Shown here: positions 1 to 8,524 of the stretch, piece after piece | Layout: every line of letters begins with the position of its first letter | How positions within the stretch are numbered: position 1 is the stretch's first letter | Assembly (NCBI GenBank): GCA_035499655.1 | Contig: DATJYL010000064.1 | Coordinates: 1 to 64,000 of the forward strand | From: Pirellulales bacterium | Lineage (GTDB): Bacteria; Planctomycetota; Planctomycetia; Pirellulales; JADZDJ01 | Reading direction: 5' to 3' | Length of the DNA: 64,000 nucleotides | Notes under the pieces: model-generated | Told to the model about the DNA's origin: nothing | Databases searched by the model: none | Seen by the model: the letters and a program-made list of their open reading frames with translations, nothing else | Program-made: the position numbers and the translations under genes

Positions 1-10
1 AGCCAACGGC

Positions 11-1147
11 ATGAATCAAACCGAATCTAATTTCGTCTGGCTGACGTGTCCTAAATGCCGCTGGCGTCGGGAATTTCCACAGTCGGCGGTAAAAGGCGAT
101 GCCCGTTGCCGCCAGTGCGGAACTGCAGTGATCGTCAGCCCACCGCCGGCCGTCGAAGCAATCCTTCCCGAGGACACACTGATGATGGAGGAACCGGTCG
201 AGCTTCCGCCGGCGTCCGGCGTGCAACATGTCACCACGCCAAGCGAGGTTGAATATCAATTGGCGCCGTCCCCCCTGCCACGGCCTCCCATGATGGTCCG
301 TTCCGACGTCGCGCGCGGGTCGGTTTCGGAAGAGAAACCGCGCGAAGACGTGGTGACGCCGCCGCGCCGAGCAGGCCTGGCTTGGGCATTCACTAATAAT
401 GTGTTCGATTTCCCCTTCCAAAAGTATTCGCTGGCGCAATGGGTTTGTGCTTCGCTCGGGCTCATCGTGGGAGATGAGCTAGCGCTGTTGGCTCTGATGG
501 GATTGTACAGTGGCACCGAAGCGGGGGCGCTGCAGGCCGGGTGCTTCGGTATCGCTGCGTTTTTCGCGCTGTTGTTCAGCCTTTCTTATCTGGCCGCCAG
601 TTTCCTCGATATTACGGTCAATGCGGCCCACAACGTCGACAAAGCCCATGATTGGCCCGATTCCAATTGGCGCGATCGGATGTGGAGTTTGGTGCGTGTG
701 GTTTGGTGGGAAGTAATTGCCGGCACGTTGGCGGCGGCCATCGCCGGATTAGCCAGCTTTATCGGAGATTTTTTCGGTTGGGCTTGTTTGGTTTTTACTT
801 TCCTACTGACGCCGATTGTCGTGCTGTCGGCATTGGAGGCCGACGTCATTTTGTTTCCTATTTCGCGGCCCATTTTTCGCACCCTGCGAATGGCTTGGTC
901 CGCCTGGGCTTTGTTCTACGTGCTGACGGCAATTTTATGGACGCCCAACGAGTTGGTCACACGGCTGCTCTACAACCGCTCTCCTTTTCTGATGCCCCTT
1001 GCCGCCGGCCCGGTGCTGGCGGCGACGGTTTTTATTTATGGGAGATTGCTCGGCCGCTTGGCATGGTTTATCTTGCGCAGCAGCGATTCGGAGCAGGACC
1101 GTAAAACCGAGCAGCGCATGGTCGAGCAGGAGCGATGGGAAATGTAA
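11..1147 (+). CDS. Zinc-ribbon multi-spanning membrane protein, function unknown
   Basis: A 378-residue protein. The N-terminus carries a CPKC...CRQC pair (about residues 13-36) that looks like a small zinc ribbon of the kind often found at the start of planctomycete membrane proteins. A Pro/Glu-rich linker follows (about 45-120). The C-terminal half has roughly five or six hydrophobic segments (about 140-165, 175-200, 235-280, 300-312 and 330-355), so it should sit in the inner membrane with the ribbon in the cytoplasm. The ATG at 11 is the first start in the window; sequence further upstream is missing, so an earlier start is possible. I do not recognise a specific family. The next gene starts 43 bp downstream on the same strand. 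Confidence 0.7.
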   Translation: MNQTESNFVWLTCPKCRWRREFPQSAVKGDARCRQCGTAVIVSPPPAVEAILPEDTLMMEEPVELPPASGVQHVTTPSEVEYQLAPSPLPRPPMMVRSDVARGSVSEEKPREDVVTPPRRAGLAWAFTNNVFDFPFQKYSLAQWVCASLGLIVGDELALLALMGLYSGTEAGALQAGCFGIAAFFALLFSLSYLAASFLDITVNAAHNVDKAHDWPDSNWRDRMWSLVRVVWWEVIAGTLAAAIAGLASFIGDFFGWACLVFTFLLTPIVVLSALEADVILFPISRPIFRTLRMAWSAWALFYVLTAILWTPNELVTRLLYNRSPFLMPLAAGPVLAATVFIYGRLLGRLAWFILRSSDSEQDRKTEQRMVEQERWEM

Positions 1148-1190
1148 ATGGCGTACATATCATTTCGATTCCGCATCCATTGAACACGCT

Positions 1191-2564
1191 ATGACAACAC
1201 TCGATTTCAATCCGATACGACGCAATCTTGCGGCATTGCTGTTTCTGCTACTGGTCGGGGTCGCGTTCAGCATTAGCGGGCATGGGCGGAGTGCCACAGC
1301 GGCCGAAAGCGCTCCGACCGCGACCGATTCGGCGCTTTCTTTGCCGCCCGATATTACCGTTGCTGCCGACGGCACTGGCGATTTTAAGACCGTGCAGGAA
1401 GCCGTGGCTTCGATTCCGCGCGGCAACCGTGAGCGGAAAATTGTTCTCATCAAGCCGGGCGTGTATAAAGAAAAAGTGCGCGTGGATGCCAGTAACGTTA
1501 CCCTGCGGGGAGAAAATCGCGAAAACACCCGCCTGGAGTTTTCGCAATTGGCCGACGATTTTACGAGCCATCCCGACGACATCGGCCGCGCTGTGCTCAA
1601 CGTGCGTGGCGACGACTTCGTGATGGATAATCTCACGGTGGTCAATACGGCGGGCGTCATCGGTAAGCATGCCTTTGCCATTTTCGGCAATGCCGACCGC
1701 ACGGTCATTATCAATAGCGACGTGCTGAGCGAAGGAAACGACACCGTATCGTTGTGGAAGGGGGACAGCGGCCGCTATTATCATGCTAATTGTAATTTTC
1801 GCGGCTCGGTCGATTTTGTTTGTCCGCGCGGCTGGTGCTACGTGACCGATTGCACGTTCTACGAGGTGAAACCCACGGCGGCCGTTTGGCACGACGGCCA
1901 CGTGAACGAAGACATGAAATACGTGCTGCGCAATTGCAAGTTCGACGGCGTCAAGGGCTGGTGCTTGGCCCGCCATCATGTCGATGCCCAGTTTTATTTT
2001 CTCGATTGCACGTTTTCCAACACCATGGCCGACCGACCGCCGCGACGAGTGATTTATCCGCTCAGTGGCGCGGCGGCCACCGATGCGGACAAAAAACGCA
2101 ATGCCGATTTGGATAAGCAAAACATCTGGGGCGAGCGTGTTTATTTTTACAACTGCCATCGCGACGGCGGCGATTACGCTTGGTTTGCCGATAATCTTTC
2201 GACAGCCCCCGGTTCCCCCACCGATGCCCAAATTACGCCGGCCTGGACATTCAACCATACGTGGGACCCGGAACATCCTGGGCCGATTGCGATCAAGGAA
2301 TTGAAACCGCAGGACGGGAAAATCTCGTTGACGTTTAACGCCTCGGTCACCGTCAAAGGGAAGCCCCGTTTGACGCTCCAGGGGAGCGAACCCGCCGAAT
2401 ACGTCAGTGGGAGTGGAACCGATACGCTCATTTTCAAATTGCCAAGCAAAGAGAGCACTGCCAAAGTTTCGGCCGTCGACTTGAACGGCGGCGTCATCGT
2501 CAACAGCGAAGCCAGCGCGACGCTTGTTCAGGCCGACCTTACACTTCCTGCAACCAAAAACTGA
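1191..2564 (+). CDS. Secreted pectinesterase-family beta-helix protein
   Basis: A right-handed beta-helix protein of the pectin methylesterase type (CE8). The ATG at 1191 was chosen because it gives an N-terminal signal peptide (hydrophobic LAALLFLLLVGVAFSI stretch, Ala-rich cleavage region), whereas the longer reading frame overlaps the preceding gene. The family opening GDFKTVQEAV follows, then a SVDF motif matching the family's catalytic Asp region (GxVDFIFG). Other active-site positions differ: GNDT replaces the usual GQDT, KHAFAI replaces the QAVAL block, and the RxW motif is not evident. The last 90 or so residues form an Ig-like beta domain. Export to the periplasm or outside is likely. 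Substrate and activity are uncertain because of the changed residues. Confidence 0.8.
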   Translation: MTTLDFNPIRRNLAALLFLLLVGVAFSISGHGRSATAAESAPTATDSALSLPPDITVAADGTGDFKTVQEAVASIPRGNRERKIVLIKPGVYKEKVRVDASNVTLRGENRENTRLEFSQLADDFTSHPDDIGRAVLNVRGDDFVMDNLTVVNTAGVIGKHAFAIFGNADRTVIINSDVLSEGNDTVSLWKGDSGRYYHANCNFRGSVDFVCPRGWCYVTDCTFYEVKPTAAVWHDGHVNEDMKYVLRNCKFDGVKGWCLARHHVDAQFYFLDCTFSNTMADRPPRRVIYPLSGAAATDADKKRNADLDKQNIWGERVYFYNCHRDGGDYAWFADNLSTAPGSPTDAQITPAWTFNHTWDPEHPGPIAIKELKPQDGKISLTFNASVTVKGKPRLTLQGSEPAEYVSGSGTDTLIFKLPSKESTAKVSAVDLNGGVIVNSEASATLVQADLTLPATKN

Positions 2565-2575
2565 CTCTCGATTGT

Positions 2576-3013
2576 ATGGATCCATTCATGCAAGCGGCCA
2601 TTGATGAAGCGGCGGCGGGTTATGCCGAAGGGGGCATTCCCATCGGCTCGGTGATTGTGCATGCCGGAAAAATCATCGGCCGCGGGCATAACCGTCGTGT
2701 TCAGAAAGGCAGCGCTATTCTACACGGCGAAATGGATGCCCTGGAAAACGCCGGCCGCCAGCCAGCCAGTGTTTATCGCCAGTGCGTACTGTATACGACG
2801 CTTTCCCCCTGCCCCATGTGCAGCGGCACCATTTTGCTGTATGGCATTCCTCGGGTCATCGTCGGCGAAAATCAAACTTTTATGGGCGAGGAAGAACTGC
2901 TCCGCAGCCGCGGGGTCAAAGTCGAAGTGCTGCAAAACCCGCATTGCATTGAACTCATGCGCCGCTTCATTCGCGAAAAGCCGGAGTTGTGGAATGAAGA
3001 CATCGGCGTGTGA
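2576..3013 (+). CDS. Cytosine deaminase, fungal (Fcy1) type
   Basis: A 145-residue zinc-dependent deaminase of the CDA fold. HGE (residues 50-52) supplies the zinc-binding His and catalytic Glu, and SPCPMC supplies the two zinc Cys. Resemblance to yeast cytosine deaminase Fcy1 runs along the whole chain: GYAEGGIPIG near the start, RGHNRR, QKGSAILHGE, TLSPC, YGIPRVIVGEN, and a C-terminal WNEDIG matching the yeast C-terminal WFEDIG that closes over the pyrimidine ring. The predicted reaction is cytosine to uracil, a salvage step. Bacteria usually use the unrelated amidohydrolase CodA, so this type is notable here. It starts 11 bp after the pectinesterase-like gene. Guanine deaminase or TadA activity is less likely given the C-terminus. 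Confidence 0.88.
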   Translation: MDPFMQAAIDEAAAGYAEGGIPIGSVIVHAGKIIGRGHNRRVQKGSAILHGEMDALENAGRQPASVYRQCVLYTTLSPCPMCSGTILLYGIPRVIVGENQTFMGEEELLRSRGVKVEVLQNPHCIELMRRFIREKPELWNEDIGV

Positions 3014-3048
3014 AACGATAGCCGCACACAGTTGTCATCTTCCGCAAA

Positions 3049-3070
3049 CCCAGGGGTTGCAACTCCTGGG
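3049..3070. terminator. 22-bp palindrome between convergent genes
   Basis: The arms CCCAGGGGTTG and CAACTCCTGGG pair with one mismatch. The palindrome lies between the ends of the deaminase gene (plus strand) and the ABC permease gene (minus strand). It could act as a bidirectional terminator, but there is no clear T tract. It may also be a dispersed intergenic palindrome. Confidence 0.4.
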
Positions 3071-3084
3071 CTTGTGTAACACTT

Positions 3085-4437
3085 TCATCCAAACTCCGTC
3101 TGCATCCAGCGCCGATAGGCATCCCACATAATCAAAACTCCGGCGAGAATAATTCCCGGCGTAATCGGGAGCAGCGCGCCTAGCGAAGCGTTACGCCAAT
3201 CAACAAACGGTGTTAGCATTAGCACTGCGACGAAAAATGCGCACAATGCAGTCGAAAATGTGAAGTAAGCATACCGCATCATCCAAACTGCCAGGCCGAA
3301 CGATAACACTTGTAGCGCAGCTGTCGGCGCCAGCACAGTTAACAGCTTGCTCCAATTCGGCGCACCCGCCGAAAGCACAAATGCAAGCACACACCAGGCA
3401 ATACTCAACGATAGGCATTCCTTGGCCGCTCGATAGGCATACGTTAGCCCCATCTCAACCAAAAATTGCGATCGCCCCACCGGTCGCAGCGACTCGATGA
3501 TTGTCATTGGGCGTTGCTGCTGCCACACAAGCGCCACATTGAAAACGGGGGCAAATACCATGTAAAATGCACAAACTATCAGGATGCTTGATCGCAGGTT
3601 GGGCGGCTCCAAGAAGGAGACGCCCCAAAAGGTCGCAAAAAACAGGACACCGCTAAACCACCCATCCGTTCTAAGCACCACACTCCGCTGCCTGATGCGC
3701 TGCCAAAGCGAACCTCTGGCCCATTGCGGCCACATCGGAACTTGCCGCTCGGAAGGCGTTCCAAATCGCCAAAGAAACGATGCCATCCGCGTTGGCGAGA
3801 CTTCAGGTCTTGGATCACACCGCGAATAAATCTTGGGGTCCGATAGATCAAAATTTCCTGATCCCTCATCGCTCAGTTGCAACAGCCACACCAGCGTTGC
3901 CGCAATGCCGCACATGCTCGCGGTCAGAAGCAGCACCCCTAACACTTCCTGCCGCCCCTGGCTAAGTTCTTGAAACCACTTTTGAACCGGAGAGAGGCAG
4001 GCCATCAAAATTATAAGTGGAATGAATAATACGACAAATGGCGTTGGAGTCGTGAAATAGGTAAACGTCACCGCTGATATGGCGAGGCAAAGACCCGAGA
4101 GCCCCCAACTCCAATTGCCAAAGGCCATATTTGCCGCGGGTAGCACCACCGCCAGCAGAATTAAAAATCCGACCACAACCACCACATGAGCAGCAGCCCC
4201 GTTTGGAAATCGCCGCTGGCGAATCTGAATGACCTGCTGCTTGAAATGGAGCCCGACGAAAGCCGAACCAAGGAATGCCGTGCATATTGCCATCTCGGTC
4301 GTCATCGTGCCATCAAGTGCTGACGCGACAGTCGCAATCGCGGAAAACGCCAACAGGCCAACCGCCACCATGGCAATGGGACCGGATATCGCACGTCGCC
4401 AATACGTCGCCAGTACTTGGCCTATTTGCGCGGTCAT
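3085..4437 (-). CDS. ABC transporter permease subunit
   Basis: A 450-residue integral membrane protein with about ten to twelve hydrophobic segments spread along its length (for example near residues 18-35, 88-110, 120-150, 170-195, 275-310 and 340-440). It has no ATPase motif, and it follows directly after the ABC ATPase gene, whose last four bases overlap its start (ATGA). With the GntR regulator and ATPase it forms a three-gene operon of the YtrA/YtrB/YtrC-like type, typically a drug- or cell-wall-stress exporter. The substrate cannot be read from the sequence. Periplasmic or cytoplasmic loops between 195 and 270 are hydrophilic. Confidence 0.75.
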   Translation of the reverse strand: MTAQIGQVLATYWRRAISGPIAMVAVGLLAFSAIATVASALDGTMTTEMAICTAFLGSAFVGLHFKQQVIQIRQRRFPNGAAAHVVVVVGFLILLAVVLPAANMAFGNWSWGLSGLCLAISAVTFTYFTTPTPFVVLFIPLIILMACLSPVQKWFQELSQGRQEVLGVLLLTASMCGIAATLVWLLQLSDEGSGNFDLSDPKIYSRCDPRPEVSPTRMASFLWRFGTPSERQVPMWPQWARGSLWQRIRQRSVVLRTDGWFSGVLFFATFWGVSFLEPPNLRSSILIVCAFYMVFAPVFNVALVWQQQRPMTIIESLRPVGRSQFLVEMGLTYAYRAAKECLSLSIAWCVLAFVLSAGAPNWSKLLTVLAPTAALQVLSFGLAVWMMRYAYFTFSTALCAFFVAVLMLTPFVDWRNASLGALLPITPGIILAGVLIMWDAYRRWMQTEFG

Positions 4438-5363
4438 GGTTGGTGCATCTCTAGGAATATGTCTTCCAGATTCAAATCTTCAATCTGCACCTTGGCTTTC
4501 CATTGGTTGCACAATGCCGAAATGAGTTCCGGCGACAGGTCGCGCGTGGCCACCATCGCTTGGCTGCCGTCAACGCGCGTCGACAGCGCGCCTGGCACAA
4601 CGAAAGTCTGAGGCAACGGAGCCGCCGCGGTAAAATGCAGCCGCTTGATCGAATCTTTCAGTTCGCCAAGCTCGCCGTGATAAACAATTTTTCCTTCCTT
4701 CAAAATCGCCACCGTGTCGGCCACACGCTCCAGGTCGCTAGTAATATGCGTCGAAAATAATATGGTCCGATCGTTTTGGCCGGCGATATTCAATACTTCA
4801 GCCAAGAATTCGCGGCGAGCAATCGGATCGAGGCTGGCGGCCGGTTCGTCGAGGATCAACAACTCCGGTTCGTGCCCCAATGCCAACACCAGCGCCAGTT
4901 TTTGCAATGTGCCCACGGAAAGCGTTCCCGCGCGATCGTCTATTGGTATTTCCCAGCGCTGCACCAATTCTGCCGCCAACGTGGCGTTCCAATTTCGGTA
5001 GAACGCCGCTGTGTATGCAATGATGTGCTTCACCTTCATCCATTGGTACAGTGTCACAATCTGTGGGACATAACCCAGCCGCTCCTTGGCTTCAGCCGAC
5101 AGGTCCCAAGCATTTTCTCCCAAGAGCATTGCCGTCCCGCCGGTCGGTTTCAGCAAGCCGAGCAGACATTTAATTAGAGTCGTTTTGCCCGCGCCGTTTT
5201 TCCCCAACAATCCCAGCACGGTGCCGCGTGGCACTTGCAGGTTGACTCCGCGCAGCACTTCCTTACCTGCCTTGAACTGTTTGCGCAGGCCGCCGACGTC
5301 AATCAGCAGTTCGGTCGAATCTATTTCCGTCGTTGACCCGCTTGCCGTTTCTAAATTATTCAC
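4434..5363 (-). CDS. ABC transporter ATP-binding protein
   Basis: A 309-residue ABC ATPase. The Walker A motif GKNGAGKT lies at residues 54-61, followed by the Q-loop region (YVPQI), a degenerate signature LSVGTLQK, Walker B LLILDEPAASLD and the switch His in FSTH. The C-terminal 80 residues (after LKDSIKRLHF) form an accessory domain, as in ABC-2 type exporter ATPases. Its start overlaps the end of the GntR gene by 8 bp and its end overlaps the permease start by 4 bp, so the three genes are translationally coupled. The probable role is energising export by the permease, repressed by the adjacent regulator. Confidence 0.9.
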   Translation of the reverse strand: MNNLETASGSTTEIDSTELLIDVGGLRKQFKAGKEVLRGVNLQVPRGTVLGLLGKNGAGKTTLIKCLLGLLKPTGGTAMLLGENAWDLSAEAKERLGYVPQIVTLYQWMKVKHIIAYTAAFYRNWNATLAAELVQRWEIPIDDRAGTLSVGTLQKLALVLALGHEPELLILDEPAASLDPIARREFLAEVLNIAGQNDRTILFSTHITSDLERVADTVAILKEGKIVYHGELGELKDSIKRLHFTAAAPLPQTFVVPGALSTRVDGSQAMVATRDLSPELISALCNQWKAKVQIEDLNLEDIFLEMHQP

Positions 5364-5748
5364 GATTGAGATCCTCCAGCATGGGTTCGAGCAATCGCAT
5401 TACATCCTGCGGCGAAAGTGACAATTGATAGGCCGTGGCGGCCACTTGCTCCAACAGGGGTTTGAGCGCCTGCCGCCTGTCGCGGATGGTGCCATTGCCT
5501 AGCGGTGTTTTTAAGCGCATGCCTTGACCGCGCACATTTTCCAATACCCCTTCCCGCTCCAAAATCGAATAAGCCTTGGAAACTGTCATGGGATTAATTT
5601 GCAATTCCTGAGCGACCTGCCGCACCGAAGGCAAAAAATCGTTGGACTGCAAGCGGCCGGTGGCGGCGTGCCGGCGCACTTGATCGACCAACTGTCGATA
5701 AATTGGCACACCGGAGCCGGGAAACGCCTGAAATAAGAAGCGCGACAT
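5356..5748 (-). CDS. GntR-family (YtrA-type) transcriptional regulator
   Basis: A 130-residue regulator with a GntR winged helix at about residues 15-80: IYRQLVDQVRR, then LPSVRQVAQEL, then NPMTVSKAYSILEREG. The C-terminal region is short, about 50 residues, as in the YtrA subfamily, which regulates adjacent ABC transporter genes. It is the first gene of the operon. A palindrome directly upstream of its start (5752-5769) looks like its own operator, suggesting autorepression relieved by an unknown ligand. Confidence 0.88.
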   Translation of the reverse strand: MSRFLFQAFPGSGVPIYRQLVDQVRRHAATGRLQSNDFLPSVRQVAQELQINPMTVSKAYSILEREGVLENVRGQGMRLKTPLGNGTIRDRRQALKPLLEQVAATAYQLSLSPQDVMRLLEPMLEDLNRE

Positions 5749-5751
5749 AGT

Positions 5752-5769
5752 GTATCACTATACTAATAC
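5752..5769. promoter_or_regulatory. Likely GntR/YtrA operator
   Basis: GTATCACTATACTAATAC is an imperfect palindrome (14 of 18 positions symmetric) with GTAT/ATAC ends. It lies only three bases upstream of the GntR start codon, so the transcript would have a very short or no leader. Its position and AT-rich symmetric form fit an autoregulatory site. Confidence 0.5.
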
Positions 5770-5877
5770 GCATGGGAGCCGTCAAGCCTCGCCTTTGCCA
5801 ACATCACCGAATTGGTTAAAATGCTTCTTTCGACCGACCAAGAACTCGCCATATCATCCAATTGATCACGGAGGTGC

Positions 5878-6186
5878 ATGATGCGCATGTTGATTCGAGC
5901 CAGTTTTCCCAACGAGCCATTCAATACCCTGGTGCGAAAAGGGACCGCCGGGGAGATCATGGGTAAAATTCTGGCGGCGATTAAGCCGGAATCGGTCTAT
6001 TTCACCGACATGGAAGGCAAGCGGACGGGCCTGCTGGTGGTGAATATGGAAAACGCCTCGCAAATTCCGGCCTTGGCCGAGCCATTCTTTTTGAACTTCC
6101 ACGCCGAATGCCATTTTCACCCTGTCATGACCCCCGACGATCTGCAAAAGGCCGGGCTGGCCGAGCTGGGCAAAAAATGGGGCTAA
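5878..6186 (+). CDS. Conserved hypothetical protein, small single domain
   Basis: A 102-residue soluble protein without a signal peptide or membrane segment. The pattern MLIRASFPNEPFN, then GKILAAIKPESVYF, then GLLVVNMENASQIPALAEPFF suggests a ferredoxin-like alpha/beta fold related to small stress-response or isomerase-like domains, but this is inference from apparent secondary structure. A GGAGGTG ribosome binding site at 5870-5876 runs up to the first ATG; ATG at 5881 or 5887 is equally likely on spacing. It lies 60 bp upstream of ispG on the same strand. I do not recognise the family. Confidence 0.65.
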   Translation: MMRMLIRASFPNEPFNTLVRKGTAGEIMGKILAAIKPESVYFTDMEGKRTGLLVVNMENASQIPALAEPFFLNFHAECHFHPVMTPDDLQKAGLAELGKKWG

Positions 6187-6246
6187 GGATGCCTGCCGTT
6201 TTTCAACGCCCTGATCCCCGGCCCAAATGAATTTCATCAAGCGATT

Positions 6247-7398
6247 ATGGTTTCCATCAAACGCAACCCAACACGCGCGGTGCAGATCGGTTCGATAACG
6301 ATCGGCGCCGGAAATCTCATTGCAGTGCAAAGCATGACGGCCACCGCTACGCAAGATGTAGCTGCCACGGTCGGCCAAGTGCGCGATTTGGAACAGGCCG
6401 GCGCCGACGTGGTGCGGATCGCTGTCGATAACCGAAAGGATGCCGAAGCGCTGGCCGAAATTCGCCGCCAAACCCGCGCAAATCTGGCGGTTGATTTGCA
6501 AGAGAATTACCGTCTGGTGACCGATGTCGCTCCGCATGTCGACAAAGTTCGTTACAACCCAGGCCACTTATATCATCACGAGCGCGAAAAGCCGTGGCAG
6601 GAAAAGGTGAAGTTCATTGTCGAAACGGCGGCTAAACATGACTGCGCCATTCGCATCGGCGTGAATTGCGGCAGTGTCGATCCGGCCAAGAAGGAAAAGT
6701 ACGATCCGGCCGATTCCATCACTCCCATGCTGGAAAGCGCTTGGGAACATTGCGAGCTGCTGGACGATCTCAGCTTTACGCGCTACTGCGTGTCACTGAA
6801 AGATTCCGATCCCAAAAAAGTGATCGAAGTCAACCGCCGCTTTGCGGAGCGCCGGCCCGATGTGCCGCTGCACTTGGGCGTCACCGAGGCCGGCTTGCCG
6901 CCGGATGGCATTATTAAAACCCGGATTGCGTTCGAGCAGCTCATTGGCCGGGGCATTGGTGACACCATTCGGGTTTCGCTCACCGTGCCCAATCCCCGCA
7001 AAGGGGAAGAAATTGCCGCGGGGCGTTCCATTCTGGCCGACATTGCCGCCGGTCGGGTCCGCAGCGTGGTCGATTTCGGGCTAACCACGCTCAACATCAT
7101 CAGTTGCCCCAGTTGTTCGCGTGTCGAAAACGAAGCCTTTGTGGAACTGGCCCAGCAAGTCAAGGAAATGACCCGTTTCGCTCAGGACCATCACATTACG
7201 ATTGCCGTGATGGGTTGCCGTGTGAACGGTCCCGGCGAAACCGACGACGCCGATCTGGGCCTATGGTGCGGTCCCAATTTCGTGAATCTCAAACGCCGCA
7301 GCGAAGAACTAGGCGCGTTTGCGTACGACAAAATTCTGCCACGGTTGCGAGAGGAACTGGATGCTTTAATTTCGCAGCGTTCTGGCGCGACTGCCTGA
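6247..7398 (+). CDS. ispG: 4-hydroxy-3-methylbut-2-enyl diphosphate synthase (flavodoxin/ferredoxin)
   Basis: IspG (GcpE) catalyses the penultimate step of the MEP isoprenoid pathway, reductive ring opening of MEcPP to HMBPP, using a [4Fe-4S] cluster. At 383 residues it has the short bacterial form. The N-terminal TIM barrel shows [12 protein letters not shown] and VRIAVDN, and KVRYNPGH is a family motif. The C-terminal iron-sulfur domain has CPSCSR and [10 protein letters not shown], supplying the three Cys ligands and the Glu. It shows that the organism makes isoprenoids by the MEP route. The enzyme is cytoplasmic. Confidence 0.96.
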   Translation: MVSIKRNPTRAVQIGSITIGAGNLIAVQSMTATATQDVAATVGQVRDLEQAGADVVRIAVDNRKDAEALAEIRRQTRANLAVDLQENYRLVTDVAPHVDKVRYNPGHLYHHEREKPWQEKVKFIVETAAKHDCAIRIGVNCGSVDPAKKEKYDPADSITPMLESAWEHCELLDDLSFTRYCVSLKDSDPKKVIEVNRRFAERRPDVPLHLGVTEAGLPPDGIIKTRIAFEQLIGRGIGDTIRVSLTVPNPRKGEEIAAGRSILADIAAGRVRSVVDFGLTTLNIISCPSCSRVENEAFVELAQQVKEMTRFAQDHHITIAVMGCRVNGPGETDDADLGLWCGPNFVNLKRRSEELGAFAYDKILPRLREELDALISQRSGATA

Positions 7399-7628
7399 TT
7401 ACGCAGCGGGACCATTTCGGGGCTTAATTCTCGACGATTTGCCGGTTTGCAAGCGGCCAATTCGCTCTTTGTCGGGTTGACCCACTGTGCTATCATCACC
7501 CGCTTTTCGGAAAGCCGGTTGGGCCATTAGTTCGCTTGCTCGTCGGGCTGAGTTCCCTAGAGCTTCATTGTGGGCTGAATCCGCCAACGGGCTGATCGCT
7601 CACAATTCCCGGGTCATGGAGGACCAGA

Positions 7629-8468
7629 ATGCACGTGGGGGCAACGTGGTTTCGCTTTCGATTCACTTGCAAATTTGCAAGTGCGGTGGCAATCTGCGCC
7701 GTGGTATGCGGCTGCGCAACTTGGCACACCACAACCAAGCCCGCCGTGGAACTGCCGGAGCGGTTTACGGTGACGCTGGATCAATTGGTGATTCACAGCA
7801 ATTTCGAGCTGCCCAGCCAACACAGGTTGCTGCAAGAACTGAATGCGGAACGGACCGATGTCAGCAGCAAACTGAACTTGCCGATCTCCGACGAAAAAAT
7901 CCACGTCTATCTGTTCAAAGAGCCGGAGCAGTTTTACGAATTCATCCGGCAAAAATATCCCAACTTTCCAGACCGTCGCGCGTTTTTCATCGAAACTGAC
8001 ACCAAGCTTTCAGTCTATGCTTATTGGGGCGATCGAGTCGCGGAAGATTTGCGGCACGAAGTGTGCCACGGATATTTACACTCGATGGTGCAAAGCCTGC
8101 CTCTCTGGCTGGATGAAGGATTGGCCAAATACTTCGAAGTGCCACGCGGCACGAACGGCCTGAATTCCACCCTGCTGGCGGAATTAAACAAGCAGGCGAA
8201 ACAAGGGCGCTGGCGGCCTGACATCCGCCGCTTGGAATCGCTCCGCTCGCCGGCCGAAATGACCGAATGCGATTACGCTGAAGCCTGGGCCTGGGTCCAT
8301 TGGCTGTTGGAAACCGATCCCACGCACAAGGCGCTATTGCAGGAGTATCTGGCCGATTTGCGCCGCACCGGCACACCCACGCCGTTATCGCTATACGTGC
8401 GTCGCATGGACGGCGATCCGGAACATCAGTTATTCGATTACATTGTCCGTTTGCAAGACCGGCCCTGA
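7629..8468 (+). CDS. Lipoprotein with gluzincin-type metallopeptidase motif
   Basis: A 279-residue protein with a hydrophobic N-terminal signal ending in a Cys-rich segment (VVCGCA, about residues 25-30), consistent with a lipoprotein. HEVCH at 143-147 is a zinc HExxH motif, and LDEGLAKYFE downstream contains Glu163, spaced as the third zinc ligand in gluzincins. The layout resembles planctomycete DUF1570-like peptidases. The start is supported by GGAGG at 7619-7623. It would act at the envelope, and the substrate is unknown. A 230-bp spacer separates it from ispG. Confidence 0.72.
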   Translation: MHVGATWFRFRFTCKFASAVAICAVVCGCATWHTTTKPAVELPERFTVTLDQLVIHSNFELPSQHRLLQELNAERTDVSSKLNLPISDEKIHVYLFKEPEQFYEFIRQKYPNFPDRRAFFIETDTKLSVYAYWGDRVAEDLRHEVCHGYLHSMVQSLPLWLDEGLAKYFEVPRGTNGLNSTLLAELNKQAKQGRWRPDIRRLESLRSPAEMTECDYAEAWAWVHWLLETDPTHKALLQEYLADLRRTGTPTPLSLYVRRMDGDPEHQLFDYIVRLQDRP

Positions 8469-8524
8469 GCGCTCGTCGCTTCTTACGCTCATTCGGCGGC
8501 ATCAAGAAATAGACCACGGCTTCG

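Noticed and set aside
1248-2585. 445-residue minus-strand reading frame opposite the pectinesterase gene
   Set aside because: It has no recognisable domain and mirrors a strongly supported coding gene; it is a GC-driven shadow.
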